This document shows, in pieces, positions 31,244 to 43,700 of a stretch of 64,000 nucleotides of DNA. Source of the stretch: Polytrichum commune. Its lineage: Eukaryota; Streptophyta; Polytrichopsida; Polytrichales; Polytrichaceae. Where the stretch lies: the NCBI GenBank assembly GCA_950295325.1, contig OX485803.1, positions 3,350,001 through 3,414,000 on the forward strand. The letters run 5' to 3'. Both the position numbers and the translations under genes were made by a program. The notes beneath the pieces are model-generated. The model made no database searches and was not told where the DNA came from. It worked only from the letters and a program-made list of their open reading frames with translations. Numbering within the stretch: position 1 is the stretch's first letter; each line of letters starts with the position of its first letter.

Positions 31244-31320
31244 ATAGATAGATAGATAGATAGATAGATAGAAACTCCGGTCCCTTTTTAGCAAGGGTAT
31301 TATATATATATATATATATA
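31244..31320 (-). repeat. Truncated SINE-1 3' end with (GATA) and (TA) microsatellites
   Basis: GAAACTCCGG.TCCCTTTTTA.GCAAGGG at 31271-31297 is the exact inverted form of the last 27 bp of the SINE at 37204-37584. A GATA run of about seven units sits where the SINE tail should be and a TA run follows on the other side. Confidence 0.8.
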
Positions 31321-32278
31321 TATGTTTATACTCAATGCGCAAAGTTGCAGCCCTCTACATCCAAATTTGAAGTATTTAAAGGAATTTTAGTTCGTATAGT
31401 GTAAATCGTTTGTTTGGCATGTGTTGTGCCAGTGCACAACAACGATAGGATAGTTTTGTTTTTTTTCAGTTTCTTCTAAAAAATAATTCTATGTACTTAG
31501 TTTGCGAATTCATGCCCCTCTCCATCCAAATTCTAAGTAAAGGAGTTTTGATTCTTATGGAGTAAAGCACTAGTCTAGCATGTGCGTACTAGCACATGCC
31601 ACCCGTGCATACGAATTATAAATTGGCAAAGGTTTGTAAGGTTATGTGTACAATTGGTTTGAGTAGGTTTGTGGTTTGGTTTGTGTCCTACACAACATTG
31701 CTCATCAACAACATAATGTTCTCTTTTCTAAATCAATTATATGTACTAACTTTGTGGAATCTATAGCCTTATCCACCCACATTCACACATGAGTGTAACT
31801 TGATGTTCGAATCACAAGCAAATGTTCAAGAATATGCCAAGGAATCATGGGACCCACATAACATAGTGTAGCCACTAAATAGTATAATGTACTTCCACGC
31901 CACCTCTTGCTTAACCTTTAGCTTGACCTTTATGTGACACATGAATGTGCATAGTACGTATATATTGATGGCAATGTGAGTGAATTGGTAGGTCGCCACA
32001 TGTCACTTGCTTACACAATCCCTACATCCATTGTATAAGTAATGATACAATAATTTAGGAAATGAGGTTAATAGTTGTAATAATTGAGTAGCTTTCTATT
32101 ATAAAAAGAGCCTTCTCCACATGACTTTCCAAGATCAAAGGTTACGTTTGTGCGAGGGTGAAAATAGAAATCTAGAAAAGCCAAAGGAGAAAAACAATTT
32201 ATACGTAAGTGCCGATCCCATTACTTGGACACTTCCACCCTACTTCTACCTATCTTGAATATCAAGGCGTCAACTCAA
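31321..32278. other. Non-coding region, two diverged copies of one segment
   Basis: 31360-31450 and 31500-31610 resemble each other (ATCCAAATT..AAGTA, GGAGTTTTGATT / GGAATTTTAGTT, GT..AGCATGTG / GGCATGTG). No gene is seen. Confidence 0.35.
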
Positions 32279-32370
32279 TCTTAAGAACACCATCTATCAC
32301 ATCTATTTTAAGAATACCATCCAACATATTTATCTTAAAAACATTATTCAACATATCTATCTTATAGATA
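32279..32370 (+). repeat. 28-bp tandem repeat, about 3.3 units
   Basis: Units of the form TCTTAAGAACACCATCTATC-ACATCTAT, each changed by several bases. Confidence 0.75.
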
Positions 32371-32579
32371 TGTTTGAGATGGCGTAAATTAGATCACAAT
32401 ATTCAAACCCCTATAGTGGGAATTATGCAATTAAAGAATGCACTATAACAACATAGTTAGTGAGGTTATAGCCACTTTTCATCCTATTTGGGCGGGTGAT
32501 GAATGGTGAGGGTACCCTTTGGTACCCCATGAGTAACATGTAAGAGTGTCCTACCAACTCACTACCCAAAAACCACCTA

Positions 32580-32592
32580 ACCCCCCCCCCCC
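32580..32592. repeat. C12 homopolymer
   Basis: A run of twelve cytosines followed by TCCACCTCC. Similar runs occur at 36603 (C13) and 50636 (G13). Confidence 0.9.
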
Positions 32593-32599
32593 TCCACCT

Positions 32600-33940
32600 C
32601 CTTAAAAAATAAAGAACATCCTTCAAAACCCACTTGGCAAGTGCCTTTATGTTGGGATGAACCCGATGTTACCCACAATTGGCCTTAGGATATCCAAATG
32701 GTAATGACAAATAGAACGTTTTCTTTCAAGAATTAGTTAATTAGCATAATGTAAAGGTTATTTGAGACATCGAGGTCTAAACAAAGCAAGTACACATTGT
32801 TGTTTGAAAGAATACACTCATGTTTATGGGTGTCGTTTTTGAAATAAGAATAACCAAGATAAGGACAAAACCAAAAAAAAAGTTATTGGTAATAGTTCCA
32901 AAGAAAAAGAAATCAACAAGCAAGAATACACTATGGGTAGTTCCCTTGGAGGGTATTGTCAAAAAACAATCTCAATTACTCTTTAGCGGCTTATTAACTT
33001 TTTGATATGGTTACGTTCCCAACAATGGTATTTACGTTTTAGTAGTACATGTAGCTAAGGTGATTTATGACTTGAACACGATCATTATAATAGTCTGGAA
33101 TTGGAAAGTTGTCTTGTCATTGAACTATAGCAACACAATGAAATAGATATAGTGCATATATGTTCTAGTGTGAATTGTTCATTACAGTAACGTTTGTTAC
33201 TTGTCCTATAACAACAAGTATCACATGCCACCTTCTCTAGTTGTCACCTAGTGATTGCATTGTCATTTACGTGAGTCAATGGTCAACAATGTGGGCCACC
33301 CTAAATAAGATGTTTAGTGATGCAGTTTCATGGTTCACACCTACTAGAACTTCTATTGAGTTCTCAATTAGAAGCATATATGTAAGCGGGTCTTTAAAAG
33401 TAGAATGTAGGTGTTTCACTATTGATTGTTTATTCTCGTTAACCCCCTTCCCAAGTGCTTCTTCACCTTTGTTCCTTCATCAAACTCACTTTCAACCCTC
33501 AAAGGCCCGAGCATTGAAGCATTTTCTAAGAGGCTTTTAAAAATAGCTTTCCAACTTGGGATTCTTGAGAAATATCAAAACAGAGAATTTGTGAGACAAT
33601 CACAATATGCTAACATCGGAAAGCTTAAAAGATACACTTTGTTTTTTGGCCTTGTATTGTAAATTTAGACATAAAAACATTGAAATTTCATCATAGTCAT
33701 AAATCTCATTCTTTTGATGAGGATCTTGGTGTCATTGGTTGAAATTATGTTTACTATAGGAAATTGGTAGGAAATTGCAAGCACAATATGATCTTGAACT
33801 CTTAAATGCATAGAAAAATAGACAAAAATCTAAGATGTAATATAAATTGTATGTTGAAGGCTCAATTTGATAATGGCTTTACAATTTGGAAGGTGAAGCG
33901 CTTGAATTTTGGGTCACATTCGTACGATTTGAATAAAAAT
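32600..33940. other. Intergenic, no gene recognised
   Basis: Short open frames at 33241-33662 have no motif, no splice context and no recognised homology. Confidence 0.3.
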
Positions 33941-33954
33941 AGAAATATATCTAA

Positions 33955-33955
<1 letters not shown>

Positions 33956-34023
<68 letters not shown>

Positions 34024-34030
34024 CATATAA
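33956..34030. repeat. Compound (AC)n(AT)n microsatellite
   Basis: About 24 AC units directly followed by about 10 AT units. Confidence 0.95.
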
Positions 34031-34509
34031 TCTTAAAATTTGGTGAGATTCAAAAGCAAATTTCTTGCAAATCCAGTGATTAAGGGAGTGACCTTCTGAG
34101 AAGCCTTCTTCTAACATTCAATGTGTTTGAAATCATTCACTGGATAGCACTTACGGGTAAAGTAATTAGAACATGAAGCATCTCTTGAGATGTGAGCACT
34201 AAATAATTTATAGAGGATACCCATGCAAGATACCATCTGATCAAGGTTTTGGAGATGATAGATTATATCAATAGCTACTTTTAAAATATAACAGTTATAA
34301 AATTCTAAGAAAATTCTAAGAAAATTGCAATCTTTTGAGTGTAAGAGTCCCACTTTGGAACTTTTAGTCCATTTAAGGGTTAAACTCTCAAAATATTGTA
34401 AAAATTTAGTGAACACATTGAGCTAGTAAAAAAAATTTGTGAATGTTCTAAGCGAAACTTTACATTCTCCCCAAAGATAAGTGATGCTCATAGACTTTGA
34501 ATCGTAAGG

Positions 34510-34880
34510 TGGATGATCTTAAGTGGCTCATTTTCTTAATTAGACCCCTAGATTTGATTGGTATGTGGTTCACTAAGGATTGAAGAGCATACATCATAAT
34601 GACACATTTTTAAAAGAATTTGGACTATGTCTTCAAATAGTAATAACCACTCTACACTCATTAATGAACACAATTGAGGGGACCTGTGTATCTAGTTAAG
34701 AAATCAACAAACATGCACTTCTGATAACCATAACTAAATAAGAAGAGCTCCGATTTTCAATCTAGTTTTTGCATATGTTTCATCATAGATCTATTAATAC
34801 AACATGAGTTTTATTCTGTAAATCTAATTGGTAGAAGTGGGAGAACTTGACAAACAAACCAAATAGCACCCGCATACTTG
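34510..34880 (+). repeat. R1 dispersed repeat (subfamily a, best preserved)
   Basis: Includes GATTTGATTGGTATGTGGTT, the intact version of the site hit by the copia element, then GACACATTTTTAAAAGAATT and AGTTAAGAAATCAACAAACA. Confidence 0.8.
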
Positions 34881-35084
34881 ACTCAGTCTAGTTGTTTGTG
34901 ATCCATGAAAGTGAATCCAATGTCCTACTCCGAACCTCTATTATCTTGTTCCAATCATGTTGAAACATTCCACCATGGTAGCCAACACACGTACATTGTG
35001 GTGAAAGTGCATTAAACCGTTAAAGGTCAAAGAAGCCCATGGTGGGCCTCGATCTTTATGTGCGGAAGCCCTAGCCATTAAGGG

Positions 35085-35455
35085 AGAAGTGCCCTACTAG
35101 ATGAATATTTTTATCTCTTCACCCACTTCTCATAGTATATGAAACACATAATTAGTGCAAGATGATTTGCAAATTTAAATCGTGCATGTAGTCATTTGTG
35201 TCATAATTTTTGGAGCTCGCATGAATAGATTATTTCTCATTGAAATGAAAATTCTTGTGTTCAGTATGTGGTCATATAAGCCCATTCAATCATGTTGACT
35301 ATTGAGTTTAGAATGATCAACACATTTTGAGCACACAATCCAATCTCTTTAAAACACATGTTTATTTGATGCCAATTCTTAGATCCACACCTAATCATGT
35401 ACCACTCAAACATAAGTATACAAATTATCATTGTGTTCCATTTAAGACACATCTA
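35085..35455 (-). repeat. R1 dispersed repeat (subfamily b), inverted
   Basis: On the minus strand: GTGGTACATGATTAGGTG.GGATC, AACATGTGTTTTAAAGAGATTGGA, ATGTGCTCAAAATGTGTTGA, ATGAGAAGTGGGTGAAGAGA. Confidence 0.8.
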
Positions 35456-35459
35456 TGTT

Positions 35460-37190
35460 AAGGCTTAAACCCTCAACTTTCTAAGAGACCGTAACCAAGC
35501 TTAGTAGGGCTTACAAATGACTCTTGGAAGCAAAACCCATCCAAAAAGAAGGTGTTAGGAAGGTTGACATAGGCGTCCTAGTGTTTCTCATAAAGTTTCC
35601 TTGCCTATATTCTCATCTTAATATGAAGAGGTACAACAAGAGCAAATTATCACCTATGTGTGTACCAACATAAAAGCCAAGTGGTAGTCTGTAGTCCGGA
35701 GAATATCTTTTTAAAGTTGATTTGACATGAGAATTATCTTCAAAGACCTTGTATAAGAATAGTCAAAAGTCATTCGAACCGAAGCAAGTAGTTGGCACAA
35801 GCTATAGGGGGTCAAGTTTTTATATTGGATGGATGAGAGGTATGCTTGTTTGTGACGATTACGTCTCAAGAAGAGATGCTAGAAGTTATTCATGAGAAGC
35901 TAAAAGTAATCTTTCCTTTTGTGTTTGCTTCTCATATATAGTAGACTATACTATATTTATGAACAACCTCATTTTCCCATGGATTTTGATTATTACTACT
36001 ATTTCTTCTCTCCTTTACATGTTCTTGAAAATATAGAATTTTGCATATACATAACATTCGTAAGAGTGGGCCTGGCAATTAGCATGCATTTACAAAGGAA
36101 TAATGAGTCTAGGTGGTTGGACCCATCTTGATAGACTCCAACGTAATGTAGATGAGGCTAATTCGGTTAGCCTCCTTAATCATACACATACTTTTGGCTC
36201 CTAATTGGTGGTATACTCATTGTAATATGGTAGGTGAGTAATACGTGATGATTTAGCCATTGCCTTGATGATGTTTGGGTTAGTCACCTTCGCAAAAGTC
36301 AAACTACATCCACCATCCTCCATAATTAGGAGTGTTATCCACCGAGCTATGACAATCTTGATTTTTGTACACGAGGTGGCAAAATTAGGAGATGGAATGT
36401 GGCTATGAGGTGCCGACCAACTTGTATTGTGGGTAATCTATAATGAAAACCCAGTTTAGCAACATTTTATCTTACATGTGACCACTTTAGAGACATGACA
36501 AAACCAATATTGGCATTAAACTTGGTTTTCATTGGCAAATGGCCCATGTAGAATCTACTAATGATGTCGTCCACTTACACAACATTGAACAACAAAAGAG
36601 TTCCCCCCCCCCCCCTAATAACACCACATTGGGAAGCATAATATCTTTGAATCCATAGCCTAAAGCAACACCTTCCTTAACTCCAATTTCAATGATTTAA
36701 AATTCTTTGGTCCTAATTCAAAATTGCTAACCTACTCAAGCTTCTAATGCTCAAATCCATCAGCTAGATGTGTCCACATTAGCCTCATCTACCTTAGCTT
36801 GTGGGAGCCAATCACTAATGCTCTAAGGTCAAGGTATCCATAGTCAATCAAATCCATTCAATCATTCACTAGGATCATGTAATGCCAACATGGATGAGAT
36901 TTATATTTTTAGGCGAACAAAGTTAAGGTTTATGCAGTGGTTTGTGATTGATTAACCTCGTAAGAGTTTTAACAAATGTTGTAGCAAAGAATTTGCATTT
37001 AGAAGAGCGGTTATGGGTCAACCTATAGATCGAATGTGTGTTAACCCTAAACTTTATTGCTTCAAAATTTGTAGTAATTTGCATTCTCCTTAGGATATGT
37101 TTCTCCTTGCAAGAAGAAAAATTCCCCGCTATTACTCCCAAACAAATGCAAACTTCTCATTTTATCAGTTATAGATGCCTCAACCTTATA
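35460..37190. other. Intergenic, with R4 motif and C13 run
   Basis: R4 copy at 35805-35860; C13 tract at 36603-36615. No coding or RNA gene was recognised. Confidence 0.35.
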
Positions 37191-37598
37191 TGCATTTTAC
37201 AGGAGGGCACCACGGGCCTTGGCTTGGTGGTTAGGCTCATGGCCCCCAATGAGGAGGTTGTGGGTTCTATTCCCCATGCCGGCGTGGTGCTCACCACCTT
37301 AGTCCACCCAACTATGGTGGGGGGTCCTTGGACCTTGTTGTATGGGTACCTCAAAGCCCTTTGGGGGGATACCATGTCCGGTATCTTCAAGGCACTAGTG
37401 GCTAGCTAGGAACTAGTATAGTGTGTCACATAGTGTCCATCCTCGAAAGGGGAGAGTAGTATTGTCCCAGTGTCCCCTTGTCCAGTGGCCATCGGGTTCA
37501 TTGGCATTACGAACGGACACTTTATTCACGCCGGCCCCTTGCTAAAAAGGGACCGGAGTTTCTCTTTCTTTCTTTTTCTTTCTTTGCATTTTTACAGG
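37191..37598 (+). mobile_element. SINE-1: tRNA-like SINE, full length, with target duplications
   Basis: The body is 37204-37584 (381 bp). It has a pol III A-box-like TGGCTTGGTGG at 37220 and a perfect B box GGTTCTATTCC at 37263. The 3' end is GGGACCGGAGTTTC followed by a CTTT-rich tail. It is flanked by TGCATTTTACAGG (37191-37203) and TGCATTTTTACAGG (37585-37598), a 13-14-bp target duplication differing by one T. SINEs are copied by LINE enzymes. The 3' end differs from that of SINE-2 nearby, so the two probably rely on different partners. Confidence 0.9.
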
Positions 37599-37824
37599 CT
37601 TACAGATCCATTGGATGATCTCAGATATCAACTTTCCCGCACTTCAAAATATTGAGGTTGTGATTGAAATGATACAACCAGCAAGACTTACTGGTGCAGT
37701 CTGAAATGAAAGAGTTCACATGTATTTTAGGATTCAGGCCGAATCATAGTCTAGATTTCTCAAATAAATAACAGAAGTGAGGTATTAAAAATGAAGTTGA
37801 GGAGGCAGATAAATCTAACTGCAG

Positions 37825-38016
37825 GTCACCACAACAACCAAATTGGTTTGGAGGTGCACAATGCAAATCAAGAACAAAGGTTTAGTGGCGGTTCGAATCT
37901 TGGCTGTGAAATCTCCTCTCTACTTGACGGAAAACTTGCCAGGTGGTCAACTGCCTCCTATGCTTTGGCGTTGGCCCGTCGGCCTTCTGTCTCTCTCAAA
38001 AAAAAAAAAAAAAAAA
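37825..38016 (+). mobile_element. SINE-2: SINE with LINE-derived 3' tail and poly(A)
   Basis: A-box-like TGGTTTGGAGG at 37843 and B-box GGTTCGAATCT at 37890 (last base off consensus), 47 bp apart. It ends TTTGGCGTTGGCCCGTCGGC.CTTCTGTCTC.TCTC and then about 19 A. The tail matches the LINE end at 5049-5081 and the mini-insertion at 28545-28576. The start is approximate and no target duplication was found. Confidence 0.8.
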
Positions 38017-38237
38017 CCTAGTTCGGAATCATCTCTAAGTTAAGTTAATTATGTTTGCAGTTTGTTGCTGCTCTCTATGAAGATCTTTAATTCATGCACA
38101 CCATCACCCTAATATGTAAGTAGCAGGTTGCACAATAGGGACTATTCCATTCAGGCAAACATCTATACACAAACTTTAAGATCTTCAATTGCAACTAGGA
38201 TTAACTGGCCGTAATCCAAAGCCAGCATTATATATAT

Positions 38238-38660
38238 GCATTTACTGCAGCTGCAGTAAGTTTGCAAAATGTGTTTGATACCAACCAGTGTTTCCAGCGG
38301 CTTTAATTCAACTTCATACAGTGTGCTCAGTTATTAGAACCTGGAAAGGAATACAACCATGATCAAATGGGCATAGTCCTAACCCAGAATTGATATCGAT
38401 ATGCGTCTACTGCAGCTGCAGAAAAATTGTGAGATTGATCTGTTTGATGTATATGAACCAGTGTGTCCAGCAATGGCAGTATTTTATATTATGTGCTCAA
38501 TTAGTAGAATCTTAAATGGAATACAAGCATTATCTCAGCATAAATATTGTAACCCAACATTTTCTATGCATCTCCTACAACAACAGAAAAGTTGCAAGGT
38601 AAGTTTCATACCAACCGGTGTGTCCAACATCATCATTTCACACATTGTGCTCAATTAGAA
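38238..38660 (+). repeat. Tandem repeat, three units of about 155-175 bp
   Basis: Units are anchored by ACC(A/G)GTGT(T/G)TCCA at 38284, 38457 and 38614. Each is preceded by CTGCAGCTGCAG or a degraded version and followed by GTGCTCA.TTAG.A. The first two units keep the CTGCAGCTGCAG palindrome. Confidence 0.8.
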
Positions 38661-38679
38661 CCTGAATATTAAAGGGGTA

Positions 38680-38903
38680 CTACACTAAATATCGTGATTA
38701 GTGTCACTTACTATTTGAAATTATGCAATGTTATAACTATTTGCTGTATATCTCATTTTTTTGCCAACCATGGTCAAATTGGTTGTTTGGACATTATAGA
38801 ACATTAACATCTTTACATGGTAAGAAGTTACATTAATGGGCAAAAGATATAGCATTGTGTAACTCCAAATAGTAAGTGACACCAAATACCATATTTAGTG
38901 TAG
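38680..38903. mobile_element. 224-bp MITE with TIRs of about 39 bp
   Basis: The left end CTACACTAAATATCGTGATT-AGTGTCACTTACTATTTG is mirrored at the right by CAAATAGTAAGTGACACC-AAATACCATATTTAGTGTAG. Only a few of about 39 positions differ. The outer sequence CTACACTAAATAT is also the R2 terminus. A target duplication could not be fixed, so the superfamily is left open (CACTA-like termini, but no matching 3-bp duplication). Confidence 0.8.
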
Positions 38904-39585
38904 CATTATGAACTTACAACCTGTACAACCCATATCCATTTTGTTACCGAGTTGTGCAGACACAGGAAAGAAACATGTGAAAGGTGTTTAAAAAGTTGTT
39001 TGTTTCTGCAGTAGATGTCTCTGGAAACTAAAAGCTTTCTCTATCCTTGGTGCTTGCTGGTACTAACCTAGCTTTGGGGTCACTTATACGGTTGCCATTC
39101 AGGCTGACATAGCCCGACATGATGGAATTGTGCTATTTGATGCCCGAGTTTGTAGCTCCAGACCCCAGGCCCACATACTTGGTGTCACCTGCTGAGTGTT
39201 GTTATGCATCTTAACAACACTCAGCAGCTTCCGGAATCATATTTCTCACAATTTCTTGAAGTTTAATAATTCTAAATGGATTGCAGAGCAATTGGGATTG
39301 GAGGTTAAACAGGTACCCTGAACAGAACCCTTGTTTTAAATTCTTGTAAAGCCACTTCAGATTTCATAAATAAGATCCATTCAACACTATGGGATCCATA
39401 TGCCAATAATGGAAATGGAGGTTTAGGCACTGCTTAGACCTGAATGCAATGCACCTGGAAGAGAAAATGCACACTTTTACATCCTCAAGAGAACTAAGAA
39501 TACGTATAATTGGTGTTGAGGTGCACATCTTAAAGATTGCAATTTCTTAATTTGAATAGTTTAGCAATTTCTGTTCATTTGCCAA
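38904..39585. other. Intergenic, no gene seen
   Basis: Contains an inverted AACAACACTCAGCAG / CTGCTGAGTGTTGTT pair at about 39191-39226, forming a strong hairpin. Otherwise featureless. Confidence 0.4.
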
Positions 39586-39589
39586 AGGT

Positions 39590-39905
39590 AGACTTATGTT
39601 ATTTGGATACTCTCCTCTCTGCACCCACTTCTCATATAATTTGAAACATGCAACTGAGTTAGTGCAAAGATGATTAGCAGATCCAAATCGTGTTGATAGT
39701 TAATGCCTCATAATTTTTGGAGCTCATATCAAAGTCAATTAAGTGGTCATATAGGTCCTCCCAATTATATTGACTATTGCACCTACAATGGTAAACATAT
39801 TTTGAGCACATAATTCAATCTCTTTCAAACTTATGTTTTTTCAATGTTTGTTCTTAGATCCACGAATTCCCCACAAACCACTCTAATAGAAGTGTCCAGA
39901 ATATT
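39590..39905 (-). repeat. R1 dispersed repeat (subfamily b), inverted
   Basis: On the minus strand: TAGAGTGGTTTGTGGGGAAT, AAGTTTGAAAGAGATTGAAT, TATGTGCTCAAAATATGTTT, GAGAAGTGGGTGCAGAGAGG. Confidence 0.8.
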
Positions 39906-40732
39906 GCTATGTTCAATTTAGGCATGTCTACTGTAGATGCAAGCCTCAAGGCGAATTTGACAAGTGACATAAATGTACCATCATAAACTTTCTGCTTAGT
40001 TTGCTGTATAGCATGACTGTCAGAAACAATGCAAAGGAAAAACAGCCAGCAGAATACACATGATATGATGCAGTTCAGAGCCAAATCAACCTGCATAAAA
40101 TTTAAAGATGTTTATGAAAATTGACGAAACTGTTGTTCTCAAAGTGAAAGCTACATCCACACAACTGCCACCAATATACTGTACAACGAGTCTGGATTGC
40201 ATCTTTTACAACCAATTAATGATGAAGATTGCATCAGAAAATGTTTCTACTGTGCACATAAGGAACTAACCACAACTTGAAGAGCCAGAAGGCAATGAAG
40301 TGAATGAGTGAAAGGTACACAATCCAATTTTTCATTCTTACACCAGAAACCATATGTGGGAGCTGTTACAGCAACGATTTACAGGGCCAGGTTGGCCACC
40401 TAAGCACCGACCCTTATGCTTTAAATATCTAAAATATGCCTTGGCCATGCCATGAGGTAATTGATACCTGAACTTAAGGTTGCTCTTCCACCAAAGTCCT
40501 TTTAGATTTGAATCACTTTCCAAGATGTATCTGATTGACCTATTGTAACCCTCTTGTAACAAATAATATAACCAAAAAAGAAAACACCATCCACGGTGCT
40601 TTTCACATTATGTTCTTTTGTAATTAGCAGGGAAGGAAGGAAGGGCCAAATGGCAATGAAAATGTACATGAGTTGGACCTAGCAAGACCTTGGAGTGATA
40701 CGACAACCACTCTCGTCTTGGAATCATCTCAA

Positions 40733-43700
40733 TTACAACACTGGATTGAGCGTTGCCCATACCTTATTTGGGAGCAATTCTAAGAGGGCATTGGCTGTCT
40801 CGGGTGTAAACTTTCGTGCGAACAAAAAGCATGGCCGTTGATGGCCATTCCAAATGCATGGTACCACTGTCTTCAATTGCTGCAACACCCCACATCCTCA
40901 AAATCAAGTTGCCACCAAGGTCTCAGAAATGTAAGGTTTAAGAAATGGAAACAAAACATAATTGCACGGGATGTGAGAACAAAGACTTACCCGGCCATCA
41001 CTGGTGACATGAACATGCTCCTGAATTGACTGCACATGCTCAAATTGCATGTCAGTTTAAGAAGTCAGAAAAAGAAATTGAGCCAAACCACAACCCAATA
41101 CATACAGTGCTAACAGCTGCTGCTATTATAGAATGATTATTCCTGAAATAATGCTACATGTGAGTCATATATGCCTTCAGACCCACTCAAGTCCCACTCA
41201 AATTCTTCACAAAATTCTCTTTCAATTGCAGCAATTCTCTCACTACCCAAGTGCCAAACTTATGAATGCTATCTACCTTAATTTTTAGTAATATCTCCTT
41301 TGTGACATCCACCTTCTCATACGCCTTGGGATGCCATTTTCCCTCAGACCAATCCACATGGGTGACTGTCCAATTGGAAAGATGGCCTGGATCCATCATC
41401 TGCAGTTGCAACAATTTCAGACACCCAGAAGACAAACCAAAGTTGGAACACCACAAAAATGCAAAAGATATTATAGTTATGAAGGTTGCTGGCTGCCAAA
41501 CAAAACTAGGTACACATTGATGGAAGATAAGCACGAGTTTAATCCATTCTTTTCAACAATTTTAAACATGAGAAAAATAATGTTCTGCAAGTTTGTAAGA
41601 ATTAGAAAAGTGCAGACACATACATGCATAAATGTTTGGAGATAGTGTTCATCAGGGTAGCAATTCCTATTCTCTGGGCCAGGCTGCATCCACCATATCA
41701 TCCCACAAGCAGGTGTCAGTTTTGTATCTTGTACACTGGATATGATATATCTTCCTGCACAAAATAATAATTCCAAAGCAACAAGCTTGCAGCCAGTAGA
41801 CCATCATATTTTAAGCTACCGCTGCCTATCTGCTTGAAGCTCACATATTTTACTGACCAATAGGAGATTATGAAGCTATAAAAAATTGCAAAGGCATTAA
41901 TTGGAGAAGGTTGTAAGGTAGACAAGACTAATTCACACAGAGAAATAATCTGCACACCTATATTTGAGTAGTATGTGGTTAGCTATGATTCTAAGAGCCA
42001 ACACCAAAAAGACGTGTTCAAAAGAGATTGGACTACATGCTCAAAATATGCTAACCATTCTAGGTCAGCCATCAACTTGATTGGGGAGGACCTAAAGGAA
42101 AAAATTAGGTGGCAGGACAATCTTCACTCTGCTCATGAATAAGATATTCATATGAGCTCCAAAAATCATGAGGCAAATGGCTACAGGAATGATTTGGATT
42201 TGCTAATCAGCATTAATTGCCTGTTTCATATCCTACAAGAAGTGGGTGCAGAGAGAAATGTACTTCAATAACACACATCTACGTTACACTGGGCCAATTG
42301 ACAACAAACCCCAGATACATTCAATGCTCGGGCATTACATCCAAAAAAAGCATATAGATTCAGCAAGACACTTGCAAGGTACCTTGCAAAACTCCTTAAA
42401 CTTGTGGTGATAAAGATGATCAGCCACAATCAGTAACGCATGTTTTCGGTTAACTGCAAACCACTGCACATGCATGTATATTAAACACAATATGAGTTGG
42501 ATCTCAGTGGTATAAATTGCTTATATCTAACTGTTGGAAGAGAACTGATGCAGAACACTTATTAGACCAGTATGGACATCACTTGTTTTACAGCCAATTA
42601 TTTAAACCTGGTGAACATCAGCTGAATGCTATTTCTATTTGCATGGCATACGTACTTGCCTGGCATGTTCTTCATTGATTTAGCAGAGCACTGGCTTTTA
42701 GATTTCAGAGATATGCATTGCAATTTTCAAAACCGGTCCACATCAACTCCAAGGAAATTGTAGTTGATGTATCACCATAGCATTTAAATTGGCCTGCTCA
42801 GAGACCCAAATACTCTATCTGGTCCATTTAGTCTGGTTCATGTTGGGATTTAATACATGAACAATTATAAGATGAATGGGAATAGTAGGGAATATAAGTT
42901 CCAGATACCAGTTCTTGTGCCCTCTCTTCAGCTTCAAACACATCAAGGTAAGCAGGTCTAGTTTGGTTACTTTTCTTGATTTGATACCTATAATTGAGTG
43001 GTGGATTTTTATTTTTTATTTTTTTTTGGGGGGGGGTACATGACCGAGTTATGGCTCCCCTGGCCATCACCTTTGAAAATTCATATCAATTTAGAGCGGG
43101 CTCTAAAAATTTTGCGATTGAAAATGGCTTCTCCATCCAAATTCATAGATCAGCCACAAAACGTAGTGTTCGCAAATTGGAGTTATATTACATAACAAAC
43201 AGGAAAAAAGTAACCATTTCAGACCTGTCTGCCTTACTCAAGAAGGCCAACAACTATTTAGATAGGGAGGATTTACCATGTACCTGTGCCCCCTTTCTCC
43301 ATTCAGTGCGTGGTACTTCTGGTGCCATTTGGCTCAGGTATCGGCCTTGTCCATGAGGCCCGGGATCATCAAAGCTAATGCGAATGACATGCCCACAAAC
43401 CCCATCAATTCTACACCTTGGTCGTCAGCAATAGGAAAGACGAAATCAGCAATAATGTCTCAGGGAGGATGTAAAGGTTATTCTTGTTCTGAAATTATGT
43501 GGGATAAACATCATAAGGAGATATGTTCTCTTACACTCAGCATCATTTGTCAGCTGGGATGCTGAATCTGATACAAGTCATACTAGAAAGTGACAGATTT
43601 TTCAGAAGTGTAGTGGGTCACTTTACAAACCTCCCAACCAACTAGAACTACTCAAATTAGACAATTAAGGACTTCTACTATTCACACTCTAGCTTACACT

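Noticed and set aside
31244-31320. Regularly spaced short repeats as a possible CRISPR-like array
   Set aside because: They are simple GATA and TA microsatellites in a eukaryotic nuclear sequence, with no spacers.
33241-33662. Overlapping open frames of 78-99 codons
   Set aside because: No motif, no splice context, AT-rich; nothing supports coding.
37204-37300. A true tRNA gene at the SINE-1 head
   Set aside because: A and B boxes are present, but no cloverleaf can be drawn and the sequence runs into a 381-bp SINE body with target duplications.
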